A DNA stretch of 64,000 nt from Paenibacillus helianthi (GTDB lineage Bacteria > Bacillota > Bacilli > Paenibacillales > Paenibacillaceae), in the NCBI RefSeq assembly GCF_001909055.1, contig NZ_LVWI01000031.1, positions 62,001-126,000 on the forward strand, given 5' to 3'. This document shows positions 42,955 through 51,746 of this stretch, piece after piece. Both the position numbers and the translations under genes were made by a program. The first letter of the stretch is position 1, and the number at the start of each line of letters is the position of its first letter. The notes beneath the pieces are model-generated. The model had not been told where the DNA came from, searched no databases, and saw only the letters and a program-made list of their open reading frames with translations.

Positions 42955-43185
42955 GTCATCAAATAATTTATGAAGTATCTTTTGATACTGTCGAGTGGTA
43001 ATTTTGTTAATGTTAATTTTCGAAATGTGCTTAAATATCAACAAAAGTGTGACCTCGCGTTGTTCCATCGTGTTTTCCTTAACTTCAGTTTTCGCATAAC
43101 CCTCAAGCCATTTAGCAGCCGCTTCTTCAAAAGAAGTAGTTTTGGCCTTCTTTGTATCGAGCGCGCCTACTTCTGAGTAAGGACC
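42955..43185 (-). pseudogene. Tyrosine integrase fragment (core-binding domain)
   Basis: Minus-strand translation reads FEEAAAKWLEGYAKTEVK, EQREVTLLLIFKHI and INKITTRQYQKILHKLFDD, matching the SAM-like core-binding domain of phage and Tn916-type integrases. The frame has no proper start (stop at 43192-43194) and the catalytic R-H-R-Y domain is missing after LFDD, where the frame drifts to an unrelated tail ending at 42826. Its place just inside the left repeat is where an integrase normally lies next to attL. Confidence 0.7.
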
Positions 43186-43199
43186 TGAACACTACAGCA

Positions 43200-43532
43200 A
43201 TGGCAACGGGTACATCCTACACATCAACTGCATCAACTTTAAGCCGGCTGAAGCTTGACGGGGTGTTAGAGAATGATAGCCGGCGTTCCCCTAATAAACT
43301 CCGTGATGGCAATGAACAAGCAGCGGTTTCGGAGGAAAATGAAATCAACCTGCTCTCTGTTCAGTCAGATATCCGGATCACAGATTTTGAACGGAATTGG
43401 ATGCTTCAACATTATCCAAAACTAAAGCATAAACGTGGAGCTGCTGCTGCAGTTCTTGGATGTGACAGGCGGCGAGTGTGCCAGTTGGCCATAGCGCTGA
43501 AGCTGGATCAAAAGAATGTTTCATCCGGATAA
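43200..43532 (+). CDS. Hypothetical phage-like protein, 110 aa
   Basis: ATG 43200, with AAGGA rather far upstream. The C-terminal part (LQHYPKLKHKRGAAAAVLG) looks like a helix-turn-helix segment, as found in small phage DNA-binding proteins. It sits between the integrase fragment and the broken LexA-like gene. Its expression is doubtful. Confidence 0.45.
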   Translation: MATGTSYTSTASTLSRLKLDGVLENDSRRSPNKLRDGNEQAAVSEENEINLLSVQSDIRITDFERNWMLQHYPKLKHKRGAAAAVLGCDRRRVCQLAIALKLDQKNVSSG

Positions 43533-43545
43533 AGGGGGTGCAGTC

Positions 43546-43850
43546 ATGACAAACAGACCAATATCAAATCGGCAGGCGGAGACACTTGAACTTATAAAAG
43601 GTTTTATTTCTCAAAAGGGGTATGCTTCTTCAGTTACTGAGGTTGCGGATCTTCTGACGCTGAAGTCTCGTTCCACAGCACATTCGCTGATTAAGTGAAT
43701 AAAGGTTATCTGGAGAAGACAGATTTTGAGGTCGGAACATTACGGGTTGTGGGGCATAAGGATAGTGATTCGCTCGAGTCATATGAAGCGTTGCGTGAAA
43801 AAAAACGCGTGCCTGCTGCAGGAGAAAATGGAGCTACGGAAAAAGCTTAA
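43546..43850 (+). pseudogene. LexA-like repressor, frameshifted
   Basis: The first 50 residues carry the LexA-type winged helix (RQAETLELIKGFISQKGYASSVTEVADLL is its span; key residues SSVTEVADLL and SRSTAHSLIK). TGA at 43696-43698 ends the frame, but the +2 frame continues VNKGYLEKTDFEVGTLRVV to TAA at 43848-43850. A small indel thus broke the gene. No peptidase domain is present. GGGGGTG lies upstream of the ATG. Confidence 0.65.
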
Positions 43851-43959
43851 CGGAAGGTGAATAGAGAACCCAAAAGAACCCCTACCTTGAATTGGAGGGG
43901 GAATGCACATATTAGAATTGAATAATCTGATGTAGTCTTCAAGTAACTACAAACAGTGC

Positions 43960-44349
43960 CTAACTTATCGGAAAAACAGCGAAGTTTCCGTTCATACCAG
44001 GCTGTGCAATATTGACAGCAAATCCTCGACCTCCGCGGGCTGCTCCTTCAAAACGAAGTGTCAAACGAATTCCTTTATATCCATGATGTTCAATAGCCTT
44101 AGCATAGAAGTCTCTGATATAGGGGAATCCATTATTGTCTGCGAGAGTTACTATCGGCTGTTCGAGTGAATTAGTGATAATGAAAACATCTAAATTGTTT
44201 CCATCTGCACCTGCGGCATCGAATTGGATACGGCGTGTTGAAAATGTATTGTCTCGCGGTGAATAATTGCTTTCTGATGTCTGAGGATATGCTGTTTGCG
44301 CTGGGTAAGTTGGGTAAGGAAAGTTGTACCCAGATTGATAATAATTCAT
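43960..44349 (-). CDS. Hypothetical protein with Pro/Tyr-rich N-terminus
   Basis: 129 residues: an N-terminal Tyr/Pro/Gln-rich stretch (NYYQSGYNFPYPTYPAQ) and a beta-rich remainder (RIQFDAAGADGNNLDVFIITNS ... RFEGAARGGRGFAV). No signal peptide. It may be a spore-surface or phage structural protein; neither can be shown. Its ribosome site is weak. Confidence 0.5.
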   Translation of the reverse strand: MNYYQSGYNFPYPTYPAQTAYPQTSESNYSPRDNTFSTRRIQFDAAGADGNNLDVFIITNSLEQPIVTLADNNGFPYIRDFYAKAIEHHGYKGIRLTLRFEGAARGGRGFAVNIAQPGMNGNFAVFPIS

Positions 44350-44395
44350 TTTTCGATTCCTACTTTCATCGTGTTTTTGCGTTCAAAATAGTTAT

Positions 44396-44894
44396 ATGCC
44401 CAATTTCCTTTTTTTGCCACAAATAACTAGCCACGATGGAATAAACTACATTTATGTTAAAAGAATTTATAGAGTGATATACAAAGACCTCCACTACCTT
44501 GGCCTTGGCCGGGACGGGGGTCCAATCACTTACCTTCATTCGAAGTATAAATTAGCAATCCAACTGGCTTTTGACATCCTCCGGATCGACGAAACAGAGG
44601 CCCGTCGCCGGGTGGAAGTATACTTGGAACCGGTTCGTGTGTACCGACAGATTGGATTCGTGCGGCGCCAGGCGGCACTCACGGCCAACCCGGAGCCTCG
44701 GTATCATGGATCTACCAATGCAATAAGCCGGACGACGGAGAATATAGCGGTATGGAATACGGTTAGGGAGGCGGAGCTGGAGCGACAGTCACTGCTGCTG
44801 GATCTGGTAATGGGTCGGCTTAAGAAGGCTGGAACGAGAGATCATTCAGCTGCGTTATCTGGAGCATGAGGATGAGAATTATACCGCAGTATAA
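44396..44894 (+). pseudogene. Phage ArpU/sigma-like regulator, frameshifted
   Basis: The frame contains EARRRVEVYLEPVRVYRQIG and RTTENIAVWNTVREAELERQ, typical of the ArpU-type late regulators of Bacillales phages. Near 44825 the frame changes: the stop at 44869 follows a nonsense tail, whereas the neighbouring frame continues RLEREIIQLRYLEHEDEN to TAA at 44892-44894. The original C-terminal sigma-like helix is therefore shifted by an indel and cut short. Confidence 0.65.
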
Positions 44895-45030
44895 TGGAAG
44901 TCATAGTTAAATGAGTTAAGGTTACTCTTTTTAGGCTGACGGGCAGTTTAATGGAACCCTCCATGTTTCGAAACGTAATTATTTTATGATGTGATTAACT
45001 CTGAGTATATTCAATAAGTGAGGTGTAACT

Positions 45031-45396
45031 GTGTCATCAATTTTACTAATGATTTTTTCAATTAATTTTGCTCTCCTACTTTTGCACGAAATGGATGCAA
45101 TAAGAGCCAAAGAATGGAGAATGTTTATAATCCTAAAAGATATGGAAGATAAACGTGCATTCAAAGTATTTACAATTTTGCATCTACCGCTATATACTTT
45201 TTTACTGTTTTCATTTATAAGTCAACATCTTTTATCTTTCGTAATAATAGATCTATTTTTAATTTTTCACTCGATCGCTCATTTTTTCTTTGAGAAGCAT
45301 CCAAATAATAATTTTAAGAACTTATACTCAAGATTAATTATATATCCAATGGGCTTATTGGGTTTGTTACATCTTGTTGGGTTAATGTATTTTTAG
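45031..45396 (+). CDS. DUF6713-like membrane protein
   Basis: 121 residues with four hydrophobic segments and the conserved LLHEMDAIRAKEWRMF block, which I associate with DUF6713. The GTG start has GAGGTG upstream. It is much richer in AT than core genes, consistent with transfer. Function unknown. Confidence 0.6.
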   Translation: MSSILLMIFSINFALLLLHEMDAIRAKEWRMFIILKDMEDKRAFKVFTILHLPLYTFLLFSFISQHLLSFVIIDLFLIFHSIAHFFFEKHPNNNFKNLYSRLIIYPMGLLGLLHLVGLMYF

Positions 45397-45464
45397 CAGA
45401 TGTCGGTTAAAATAATTGCATATTACCCCCACACTGGATTTCGCAAGTGAAATGAGTAGTTCAG

Positions 45465-45673
45465 CACGGTTAACTCCAGCATGACGTTTTACATATTGCT
45501 TCCAACCGCGAAGGACCTCTTAGGCAAGGGGAAGAGTCTGAGTGTTGCGATTGCACTGGTGCAAGTAAGGATTTTAAAGACCTGGCGAAGTTCAGGAGAA
45601 CAATGTCTACCCAGCGATGAATCTGATTAACCGCAGCCTTGAGGCGCTTGGTAATTGTCTCTCGGTTTGGCAT
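45465..45673 (-). pseudogene. IS110-family transposase remnant
   Basis: Minus-strand frames give NRETITKRLKAAVNQIHRWVDIV and, after frameshifts, VLRGWKQYVKRHAGVN, blocks of IS110-type transposases. Both ends are missing. Confidence 0.6.
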
Positions 45674-45761
45674 TAAAATACGTAGTTCATGCCCATCTTT
45701 GCAGGAATAACTTTACTTTGTATTTTGGGACTTTCGAAACTTCTTAATAAGCTTAGTAAAT

Positions 45762-45961
45762 ATGGGAGACGATCGGATCACTGACTCCTTACAGGATATG
45801 CATACGGGTAATGTGGAGCGGGTAATGATCAGCGGTGTGCATATCGATGATATGGTTCTCCTGGTTGCCAAGGTTGACGACAATAACGGGATTGATATAC
45901 GCTTTCGGGTACTGCAAATGATTTTGATTTCATTGAGCAATTTCCGGATTGCATGGCCTAA
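45762..45961 (+). pseudogene. Short frameshifted remnant, unknown
   Basis: A frame beginning MGDDRITDSLQDMHTG becomes implausible after GIDIRF; the adjacent frame reads GTANDFDFIEQFPDCMA to TAA. Probably a broken phage gene; family not recognised. Confidence 0.35.
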
Positions 45962-46003
45962 ATGGATTAAACTCATGAGTCTAAGTAGGAATTAGACAAC
46001 CTG

Positions 46004-46261
46004 ATGGAAGCATATTGGTTACTTAAAACCCTTATGAGGTGGATGATGAGACCGATGCTTCATAATCAAGAATTCAAAGTCTACATTATAACCAAGGGAG
46101 CTGTCCTGAGGTTCTTAGTTATTGAAATCATCATTGGTACAATGACCTATTCTATAGCCATGAAGCTTTTTCATAATATCATCTTGGCGAGTGTAGGTGG
46201 GTGGGTAGGGACAGAAGGAATAAAGAGATTGTATGCTGTGAGTAAAATCATCGGGAAATAG
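46004..46261 (+). CDS. Small membrane protein, holin-like size, 85 aa
   Basis: 85 residues: a basic amphipathic N-terminus (LLKTLMRWMMRPMLHNQEF) and two hydrophobic segments (LRFLVIEIIIG; IILASVGGWVG). The size and topology would fit a phage holin or membrane accessory, but no family is recognised. It lies directly before the first RNA-like element. Confidence 0.45.
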   Translation: MEAYWLLKTLMRWMMRPMLHNQEFKVYIITKGAVLRFLVIEIIIGTMTYSIAMKLFHNIILASVGGWVGTEGIKRLYAVSKIIGK

Positions 46262-46270
46262 AATTTTGTA

Positions 46271-46363
46271 TTATTACATGTTTGGAAGCAACGAGGGTGT
46301 AGTCCGAAAGCATCGGCAATCGTAAAAGCCCATCAACCCTTAAATGGTTTAGTGGGCTTTTTT
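46271..46363 (+). ncRNA. Putative structured RNA element, copy 1
   Basis: Begins TTATTACATG, contains GGAAGCAACGAGGGTG, AGTCCGAAAGCATCGG, and ends in a terminator AAAGCCCAT...GTGGGCTTTTTT. It shares about 40 of 49 bases with copy 2 at 47531. Two small stems (TTG/CGA and CCG/CGG) would present loops containing AAGCA. Confidence 0.5.
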
Positions 46364-46498
46364 CTGTTCATTCATTAATCCTTATAATCCCTTAATAACC
46401 CTTAAGTGTATTGTGAATTTTCGTCGAAAAACAGACTGTTTGTTCGCCTTTATTTATTGTGGGCTTGTATGCATACATATTAAAGGAGATGGAAATTT

Positions 46499-47394
46499 GT
46501 GAAAAAAAGAATGGGTAGTATAGGTAAGTTACTAATAGTGTTGTTGTCATTTTATCGGTTTTATTTATCCGCCCAATACTTGAAGATGAGGTTTCATATG
46601 CTGAAGGTGGGGGCACCATTAGTGAAATGCAAGGATTAGTGCCGCCTGATGGTTCTATAGCATATGGAAGTAATTCCTATGGTGGGATGACAGCAAACAA
46701 TGTATTAGACTCGAATATAGAAAGTTTTTGGAACAGCGGTAGTACCAGTGGTGCATTAGAGGTGAGATTTCCCAAAGAAGTATATCTTGAATTTGTTCAG
46801 TTGGCGGCTTCTTCAAATCCTAAGACGGATGCTACCTATAAAGTTTATGGTTTACAATCTAATAAGTGGGTAGAGATTTCGGGAAAATGTAACTAAAAGT
46901 GTAGAGAATCATATAACAAAAACCTATACAATTCTTGATCCTTTTGTAGTAACCCCCGGAAAGTATAGTGGGGTTAGAATAGTATGTACTGGGAGTACTA
47001 CTTGGATCGCTATTAGTGGGATCACAATAGGTTCTCTGACACCTGAACCAACTTTTGCACCAACAACAGCACCTACACCAACAGTAACACCGCAACCAAC
47101 TGTTGAACCAACATCAACACCAACGGTTACACCGTCACCGACTCCAGAGCAGCCAACAGGTGACCGGGCGATCCTGGTAGTGACGATGAACACTGGCCTT
47201 GAAAAAGAATTTGTGATCTCAGGATGGCCGAGGTAAATGCCTTCATTGCTTGGTATGAGCAGGGTGGTACAGGAACAGCATCATATGCAATCAACAAACA
47301 CGACAATAACAAAGGACCCTTTACCAGCCGGAAAGATTATGTAATCTTCGCTAAAATTCTTACGTTCAGTGTAGACGAATATTCTACAAAATAG
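46499..47394 (+). pseudogene. Secreted protein with Pro/Thr linker, frameshifted
   Basis: GTG start with AAAGGAGATGG upstream and a signal-peptide-like start (MKKRMGSIGKLLIVLL). Three frameshifts are needed to read it: near 46540 (rejoining at VLFIRPILEDEVSYAEGG), near 46890, and near 47220 (rejoining at MAEVNAFIAWYEQ). The parts are an F5/8-like N-terminal domain (NVLDSNIESFWNSG), a Thr/Pro repeat linker and a C-terminal domain ending NKHDNNKGPFTSRKDYVIF. That C-terminal domain is shared with the intact gene at 50264-51034. Confidence 0.7.
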
Positions 47395-47530
47395 CATTTA
47401 CACATTGTTCCAGTTATTATTTAGTGAACATAAAGAACGTATCCTACCCCGCCAATATGGGGGGATTTCCTTACGTTCAGGGGAATTTTACCTTTTTAAA
47501 TATACATAATGTACCAAATGGGATGTTGTT

Positions 47531-47617
47531 TTATTACACGGATCGGAAGCACCGAGCGTGCAGTCCGAAAGCAACGGCAAAAGCCCGTCAACCTTAACTG
47601 GTCGGCGGACTTTTTTT
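47531..47617 (+). ncRNA. Putative structured RNA element, copy 2
   Basis: TTATTACACG, then TCGGAAGCACCGAGCGTG, AGTCCGAAAGCAACGGC and a terminator-like AAAGCCCGTCAACC/GGTCGGCGGACTTTTTTT. Stem changes relative to copy 1 (TCG for TTG against CGA) keep pairing. Confidence 0.5.
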
Positions 47618-47622
47618 GTTTA

Positions 47623-47729
47623 TATGATAAACTCCGTAAATACAGGACTCCGTATATTCCGGATTTGGTCCAGCTCCTGATTCTCACCTTGGCGAGCAGC
47701 CGGGGCTCCAATAACTTTTTGATCCTCAT
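47623..47729 (-). pseudogene. 3' end of a second DNA ligase, remnant
   Basis: Minus strand reads LEPRLLAKVRIRSWTKSG, then after a frameshift IRSPVFTEFI and stop. It resembles the C-terminus of the ligase pseudogene at 49337-50198 (RSPVFTKFIV). Only the end remains. Confidence 0.55.
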
Positions 47730-47872
47730 TACAATATTACAGGACTTGCAAATATATCACCATTTAAATCCATATTATTTCTCCGTTTCAATTTGCAACC
47801 GCTAATTTGGTTTTGAGCATCAAATAGATTTCGCGTTTGTTATCTGACTAGACCCAAATCTAGTTGCATAAC

Positions 47873-48298
47873 TTAAATTACGCCCTCTCCTCCAATAGCA
47901 GTTGCTGTGAATGCTATGGGTCCAAATAGATTTATAGGCAAGTTGCTATCATTTTGGATCACCAATTCATAGTTGTGAATTCCAAGATAAGGACCATCAA
48001 CCCACAGAACATTTAATTGAATATCAGTAGTTGTAGTAAAACGATAAAAGGATCTATAAATATCGACTCCAGCACGCCGGATAATAACAAAAAATTGACT
48101 ATTAGCAAGTGCAGTAAGACTAAAACTACCATTTAACTCGACTCTACTGGAGAAAGAGGCAGGATTAGCCGGACTAATATTTACTTGTGCCGTGGCTAGT
48201 CCCGCTCCAGCTCCAGGAGTCCCAACAACTGTTGTAGTAATAGTAAGCGGGTCTAACGGAATTTTTGCCTGTGAACCGTAACTTATAATTGTCGCCAT
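47873..48298 (-). CDS. Hypothetical beta-rich protein, 141 aa
   Basis: ATG 48298 with GGAGTGATGATA upstream. Ala/Thr/Ile-rich, beta-strand pattern (ATIISYGSQAKIPLDPL ... PIAFTATAIGGEGVI), no signal peptide. It resembles exosporium or phage surface proteins in composition only. Confidence 0.5.
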   Translation of the reverse strand: MATIISYGSQAKIPLDPLTITTTVVGTPGAGAGLATAQVNISPANPASFSSRVELNGSFSLTALANSQFFVIIRRAGVDIYRSFYRFTTTTDIQLNVLWVDGPYLGIHNYELVIQNDSNLPINLFGPIAFTATAIGGEGVI

Positions 48299-48623
48299 TT
48301 ATCATCACTCCATTTCAAGGTTATACGTTATTATATTGTGAATCCGCAATTATAGATTGGACAGAATTCCTGATGATTATATACATTTAAGTTGTACATT
48401 GCTTAATCATATAAACCTAGATATCACGTGAACTAATTCTTTTGTATGTATACTCACAACTTGTCGCTCTTCTATTACTATTTTCAGTTCTTTCGGCATA
48501 TATTAACTCCTTTCACTTATAAAAATCCCGGCATTTTCTATGGAATATCATACTTATTAACTGTTTCGGATATTTATCCGATAAATTAATATAAAGGCAA
48601 AAATAGTTATTAGTGGGATTTTT
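48299..48623. other. Intergenic AT-rich stretch
   Basis: Divergent region between the 141-aa gene and the secreted stalk-like protein. No convincing promoter, repeat or RNA is seen. Confidence 0.4.
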
Positions 48624-49295
48624 ATGAATTTGAAAAAAGTTGCTGCAATCTCTATCTTGACGCTTATACTAGGAAGTACGGTTGCATTTTCTGCTGCGAA
48701 CGAAGTCAAAGGAACGATTTCTAATCTAAAGTATAAACTTAATGGCTTCGACTGGGCTCCAAGTGCAAACTCAGCAAAACCAGTAGTTATTAACGGCCAA
48801 CAATACATACCGGTAAGCGTAGTTACCGAAGCGACAAAAATAAACATAACAGTAGATAAATCGACAAATACATTACAAATAGGCGAAAAGCAAAAGTCAG
48901 TACCATTGATTAAAGAGAAAGCCCTCTTTAATAAAGATATGGGTTACTCGCAAAACCCAGCTTATGTAAATTTTAATGGGGTTAATTATAAAGAAGCTAT
49001 CGTCGCTCCTAAAGTTTATGGATTAGCGGTGGCAACATTTTATCCATATAAGAAGTATCAAACTCTAGTAGTGGATATTTTTACATTGGGGAATAAAGCA
49101 GAAATACAATTTGTTAATAATGCGACTAAAGAGGAGCTGAAAACTATCATATTAGAACCTGGCACAAAACTCACCTCAAGTGAGATAGATGTTGCGGGCG
49201 TTTCTGAAATCGGAGTTGTGGTTTTCTCACTTGAGAGTAATACAAATAAGAAAGGGGCGGATGTAGTTATCTTGCCGACTTCTTATTATAAGTAA
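48624..49295 (+). CDS. Secreted protein with copper-amine-oxidase-like stalk domain
   Basis: 223 residues: signal peptide MNLKKVAAISILTLILGSTV with a likely AFSA cleavage, then a domain with VVINGQQYIPVSVVTEATKINITVD, the copper amine oxidase N-domain pattern frequent in Paenibacillus surface proteins, and a C-terminal beta domain (KAEIQFVNNATKEELKTI). No catalytic site is seen. Ends at a bidirectional terminator. Confidence 0.65.
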   Translation: MNLKKVAAISILTLILGSTVAFSAANEVKGTISNLKYKLNGFDWAPSANSAKPVVINGQQYIPVSVVTEATKINITVDKSTNTLQIGEKQKSVPLIKEKALFNKDMGYSQNPAYVNFNGVNYKEAIVAPKVYGLAVATFYPYKKYQTLVVDIFTLGNKAEIQFVNNATKEELKTIILEPGTKLTSSEIDVAGVSEIGVVVFSLESNTNKKGADVVILPTSYYK

Positions 49296-49297
49296 CC

Positions 49298-49337
49298 AGA
49301 ACCCCCGTTAGGCAAAATACCCAACGGGGGTTCTTTT
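49298..49337. terminator. Bidirectional terminator
   Basis: AGAACCCCCGTT ... CAACGGGGGTTCTTTT, between the stalk-like gene and the ligase pseudogene. Confidence 0.8.
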
Positions 49338-50198
49338 CATACAATGAACTTCGTAAACACCGGACTCCGGAGCATGCCAGATTTGGCCCCAGTTCCTCAT
49401 TCTCACCTTTACCCTTAGCTGGGGTTCAAGATGTACAAACTCGTTGTTTTCACCCTTCATAAGTTGCTGGGCCACTCCTCGAAAAGCCTGCTTATGCAGA
49501 GGCGATGCCCCAAGCTCGATAGTTCCCGCAGGGCGTAGCTTGCCAGACGGATCAGGCACAGCAGCAAGCCACCCAAATTCCTGCTTACGAAATCCCGTGA
49601 TATAAACCTCTACATAGGTCTAGTTAATGACCTTCTTCCAGACTGCAGATCGGCGGTCCGTCTCATATATGCTGTTCTTTCGCTTACCCACAACACGCTC
49701 CATCCCACGATCCTCGATTTGCTTAAACAATGCCTCGCCTGCACTGTCCACATGTGGCACCACGCCATAATTACCGGAGGGGAGGGATAGTCCTTCTAGT
49801 ATCTCTTTGCGGCGCAGGAGCCGAAGCCCACGTAGGTCATGGTCTTTAAATTGCAAGATATCAAAGATGACGTAATAGGCTGGTAGGGTAACTTTGAGCT
49901 GCTGGATCTTATCCGCCCGCCGCGCCTGGAATTGACTCATAACCGTTTCAAAATCTGATACTCCGGTTGTCGGATTGACGCATGCGACCTCACCGTCCAA
50001 GATAATGTCATCAGTAAATGGGAGCTGAAACTCAGGGTACAGCCGGGTGCAGTCGTTATTGTGGCGGGTGTATAGCCGGACATTCCCGGACTGCTAGGAG
50101 TAAATCATCGGTTGGCCGTCGATCTTTGGTTCATATATAAAATCACTGTGGCTAAACGGACCAGGGGCCGTTTGCAGCAGTATAGGGGATATAAACAT
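49337..50198 (-). pseudogene. ATP-dependent DNA ligase, inactivated
   Basis: Minus strand from ATG 50198: FISPILLQTAPGPFSHSD, then YEPKIDGQPMIYS with the adenylated Lys in K-x-D-G. The frame meets TAG after MIYS, resumes QSGNVRLYTRHNND, DGEVACV and onwards to WKKVIN, meets a second TAG, resumes TYVEVYITGFRKQEFGW, and near 49375 shifts frame to finish RSPVFTKFIV at TGA 49337-49339. About 287 codons, close to a full phage-type ligase. Two amber codons and one frameshift make it a pseudogene. Confidence 0.75.
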
Positions 50199-50246
50199 AA
50201 AAAACCTCTATCCAATTATAGCGTTTGGCTATAAGGGATAGAGGAG
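50199..50246 (-). terminator. Terminator of the 256-aa secreted protein gene
   Basis: Minus strand CCTCTATCC, inner TATAGC/GCTATA, GGATAGAGG, then TTTTTT running into the ligase ATG. Confidence 0.8.
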
Positions 50247-50263
50247 GTAAGTGCTGGGAAGGA

Positions 50264-51034
50264 TTATTCGGCTACGGTGTACTCACTTACTTCATAGGTA
50301 AGGATTTTATCAAAGACAACATAATCTTTACGCTTTTTAAAGGGGCCTTTATTGTTTGTGTGCTTGTCAATCGCATACATACCAGGGCTTCTTCCTGCAT
50401 CACGGGCATCATACCAATTTACGAATGCTTCAACCTCAGACATAGGAAGATCATATTCCTTCTCCGTTCCGTTAATCAACGTTACGGTAAGAATAGCCCG
50501 ATCTCCTGAAGGTTGCTCTGGAGTTGCTGAGGGCTTAGGAGTTGTTGACGGTGTTGGAACAGGTGTTGCCGTTGGTGATGGAGTTGGTGATGGAGTTACT
50601 GTCGGCACCGGAGTAGCTGTTGGTGTCGGTGTCGGAGTGGCCGTTGGCGCCCCTAAATCTGGAGCGGAATCACTTACGTTTGTCGTTACATAACTATCAC
50701 CTTCCCCACCTTGTAAAGCATAACCTGTAGCACCGGTAGGATTAGACCCTTCTGATACAACAATTACCATATAACGTACTGGCCTAGTAACTCTCGGAAA
50801 GTTAATAATCACACCTAAAGGATAATTAAAATTTGTTAAGCTTTCCAAAATTTCGCCTGAAGATCCATGAAATTCAATACTGGTTATTTTTCCAGTTCCC
50901 GCGATGTTAATTGCTCTAATATTATGCACTGTACCAAAATCAATAACTTTCGTGATAGATGCTGCAAAAGCCCCCTGTACAGGCAAAGCCACAAACATTA
51001 ACACTAGCACTAGCAATAGTTTTAACCTTCTCAT
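50264..51034 (-). CDS. Secreted protein with Pro/Thr linker
   Basis: 256 residues: signal peptide (LLLVLVLMFVALPVQGAFA), a beta-rich N-terminal domain (about 28-120), a Thr/Pro repeat linker (about 125-170) and a C-terminal domain starting DRAILTVTLINGTEKEYDL and containing DKHTNNKGPFKKRKDYVVF. The C-terminal domain is shared with the broken gene at 46499-47394. Similar domains occur near phage lysis or tail genes in Paenibacillus as I recall. It is the intact member of the pair; its role is unknown. Confidence 0.65.
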   Translation of the reverse strand: MRRLKLLLVLVLMFVALPVQGAFAASITKVIDFGTVHNIRAINIAGTGKITSIEFHGSSGEILESLTNFNYPLGVIINFPRVTRPVRYMVIVVSEGSNPTGATGYALQGGEGDSYVTTNVSDSAPDLGAPTATPTPTPTATPVPTVTPSPTPSPTATPVPTPSTTPKPSATPEQPSGDRAILTVTLINGTEKEYDLPMSEVEAFVNWYDARDAGRSPGMYAIDKHTNNKGPFKKRKDYVVFDKILTYEVSEYTVAE

Positions 51035-51178
51035 TTGCTACACTCCTCATTATGTATTATAGAAATTGACTTTACAAAACTTAACAAGGATTGTCTAAAC
51101 AAATATGACTATATCTGCAATATTGTGATTGAACACGATGAAATTCTTTTTTATCCCAATCAAAGAATATCTTACTCA

Positions 51179-51224
51179 TTGTATAAAGAACGTATGTTTG
51201 GTTATAATACAAACAAACGTTCTT
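51179..51224 (+). promoter_or_regulatory. Promoter with SOS-box-like inverted repeats
   Basis: TTGTAT (51179-51184), 18-bp spacer, TATAAT (51203-51208). AAGAACGTATGTTTG and its near inverse CAAACAAACGTTCTT flank the -10; each contains GAAC-N4-GTTT, close to the Bacillus LexA box GAAC-N4-GTTC. Confidence 0.6.
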
Positions 51225-51244
51225 ATTTTATTGGAGGCGATCAC

Positions 51245-51442
51245 ATGAAAATGAGCATCGGCCAAACCATCGAAATTATATACCTGGACAAAGCTGGGAA
51301 GATTACGCAGCGGAAAATCGAAGTGAACGGCATCCGTGACGGGCGTATCCGGGTCACTTGTCTAATCACCGGCGCGCCGCGTGTATTCTTAACTGTCAGC
51401 ATACTTTCATGGATGCTGGTAGCAAAGAAGCAGCATGCTTGA
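51245..51442 (+). CDS. Small protein of a phage SOS cassette, 65 aa
   Basis: ATG 51245 with GGAGGCG 7 bases upstream. The protein (SIGQTIEIIYLDKAGKITQ ... VTCLITGAPRVFLTV) resembles the short beta-barrel, WYL-like proteins that precede yolD-uvrX cassettes in Bacillales phages. It overlaps the next gene by 8 bp. LexA-like sites lie upstream. Confidence 0.55.
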   Translation: MKMSIGQTIEIIYLDKAGKITQRKIEVNGIRDGRIRVTCLITGAPRVFLTVSILSWMLVAKKQHA

Positions 51443-51734
51443 TGATACCCCGCGCAAGCTACTTCGGATCATATCTCAGTTCCGTTATCATTTCAGACGG
51501 ATGCCCAATATTAAGGAATTGGGACGATTGAGCGGGCGGCGGCCGCCGGAGATCATCAAGGCATTTAAAGTCCTGTCCGCCGAAAATTACATACAATGGA
51601 GCGTATCCATGCCTATCCAGACGGCATCCATCCTTGAGGGCTGGGAACGTAACGTTCCATACGACACCTCCCAGGAACGAGGCGTACAGAACGGCAGAGA
51701 GGGGAATAACATTGATTACTGGCTTTATCATTAA
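51435..51734 (+). CDS. Helix-turn-helix protein of SOS cassette, 99 aa
   Basis: The N-terminal 55 residues form a winged helix (TPRKLLRIISQFRYHFRRMPN, IKELGRLSGRRPPEIIKAFK). The C-terminus is low in structure. The start overlaps the preceding stop. It is probably a LexA-N-like phage regulator. Confidence 0.55.
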   Translation: MLDDTPRKLLRIISQFRYHFRRMPNIKELGRLSGRRPPEIIKAFKVLSAENYIQWSVSMPIQTASILEGWERNVPYDTSQERGVQNGREGNNIDYWLYH

Positions 51735-51746
51735 GGAGGGGGCACA

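Noticed and set aside
46271..47617. Cyclic di-GMP or other known riboswitch
   Set aside because: The conserved core of the classes I know (GEMM, glycine, SAM, ydaO) is not found.
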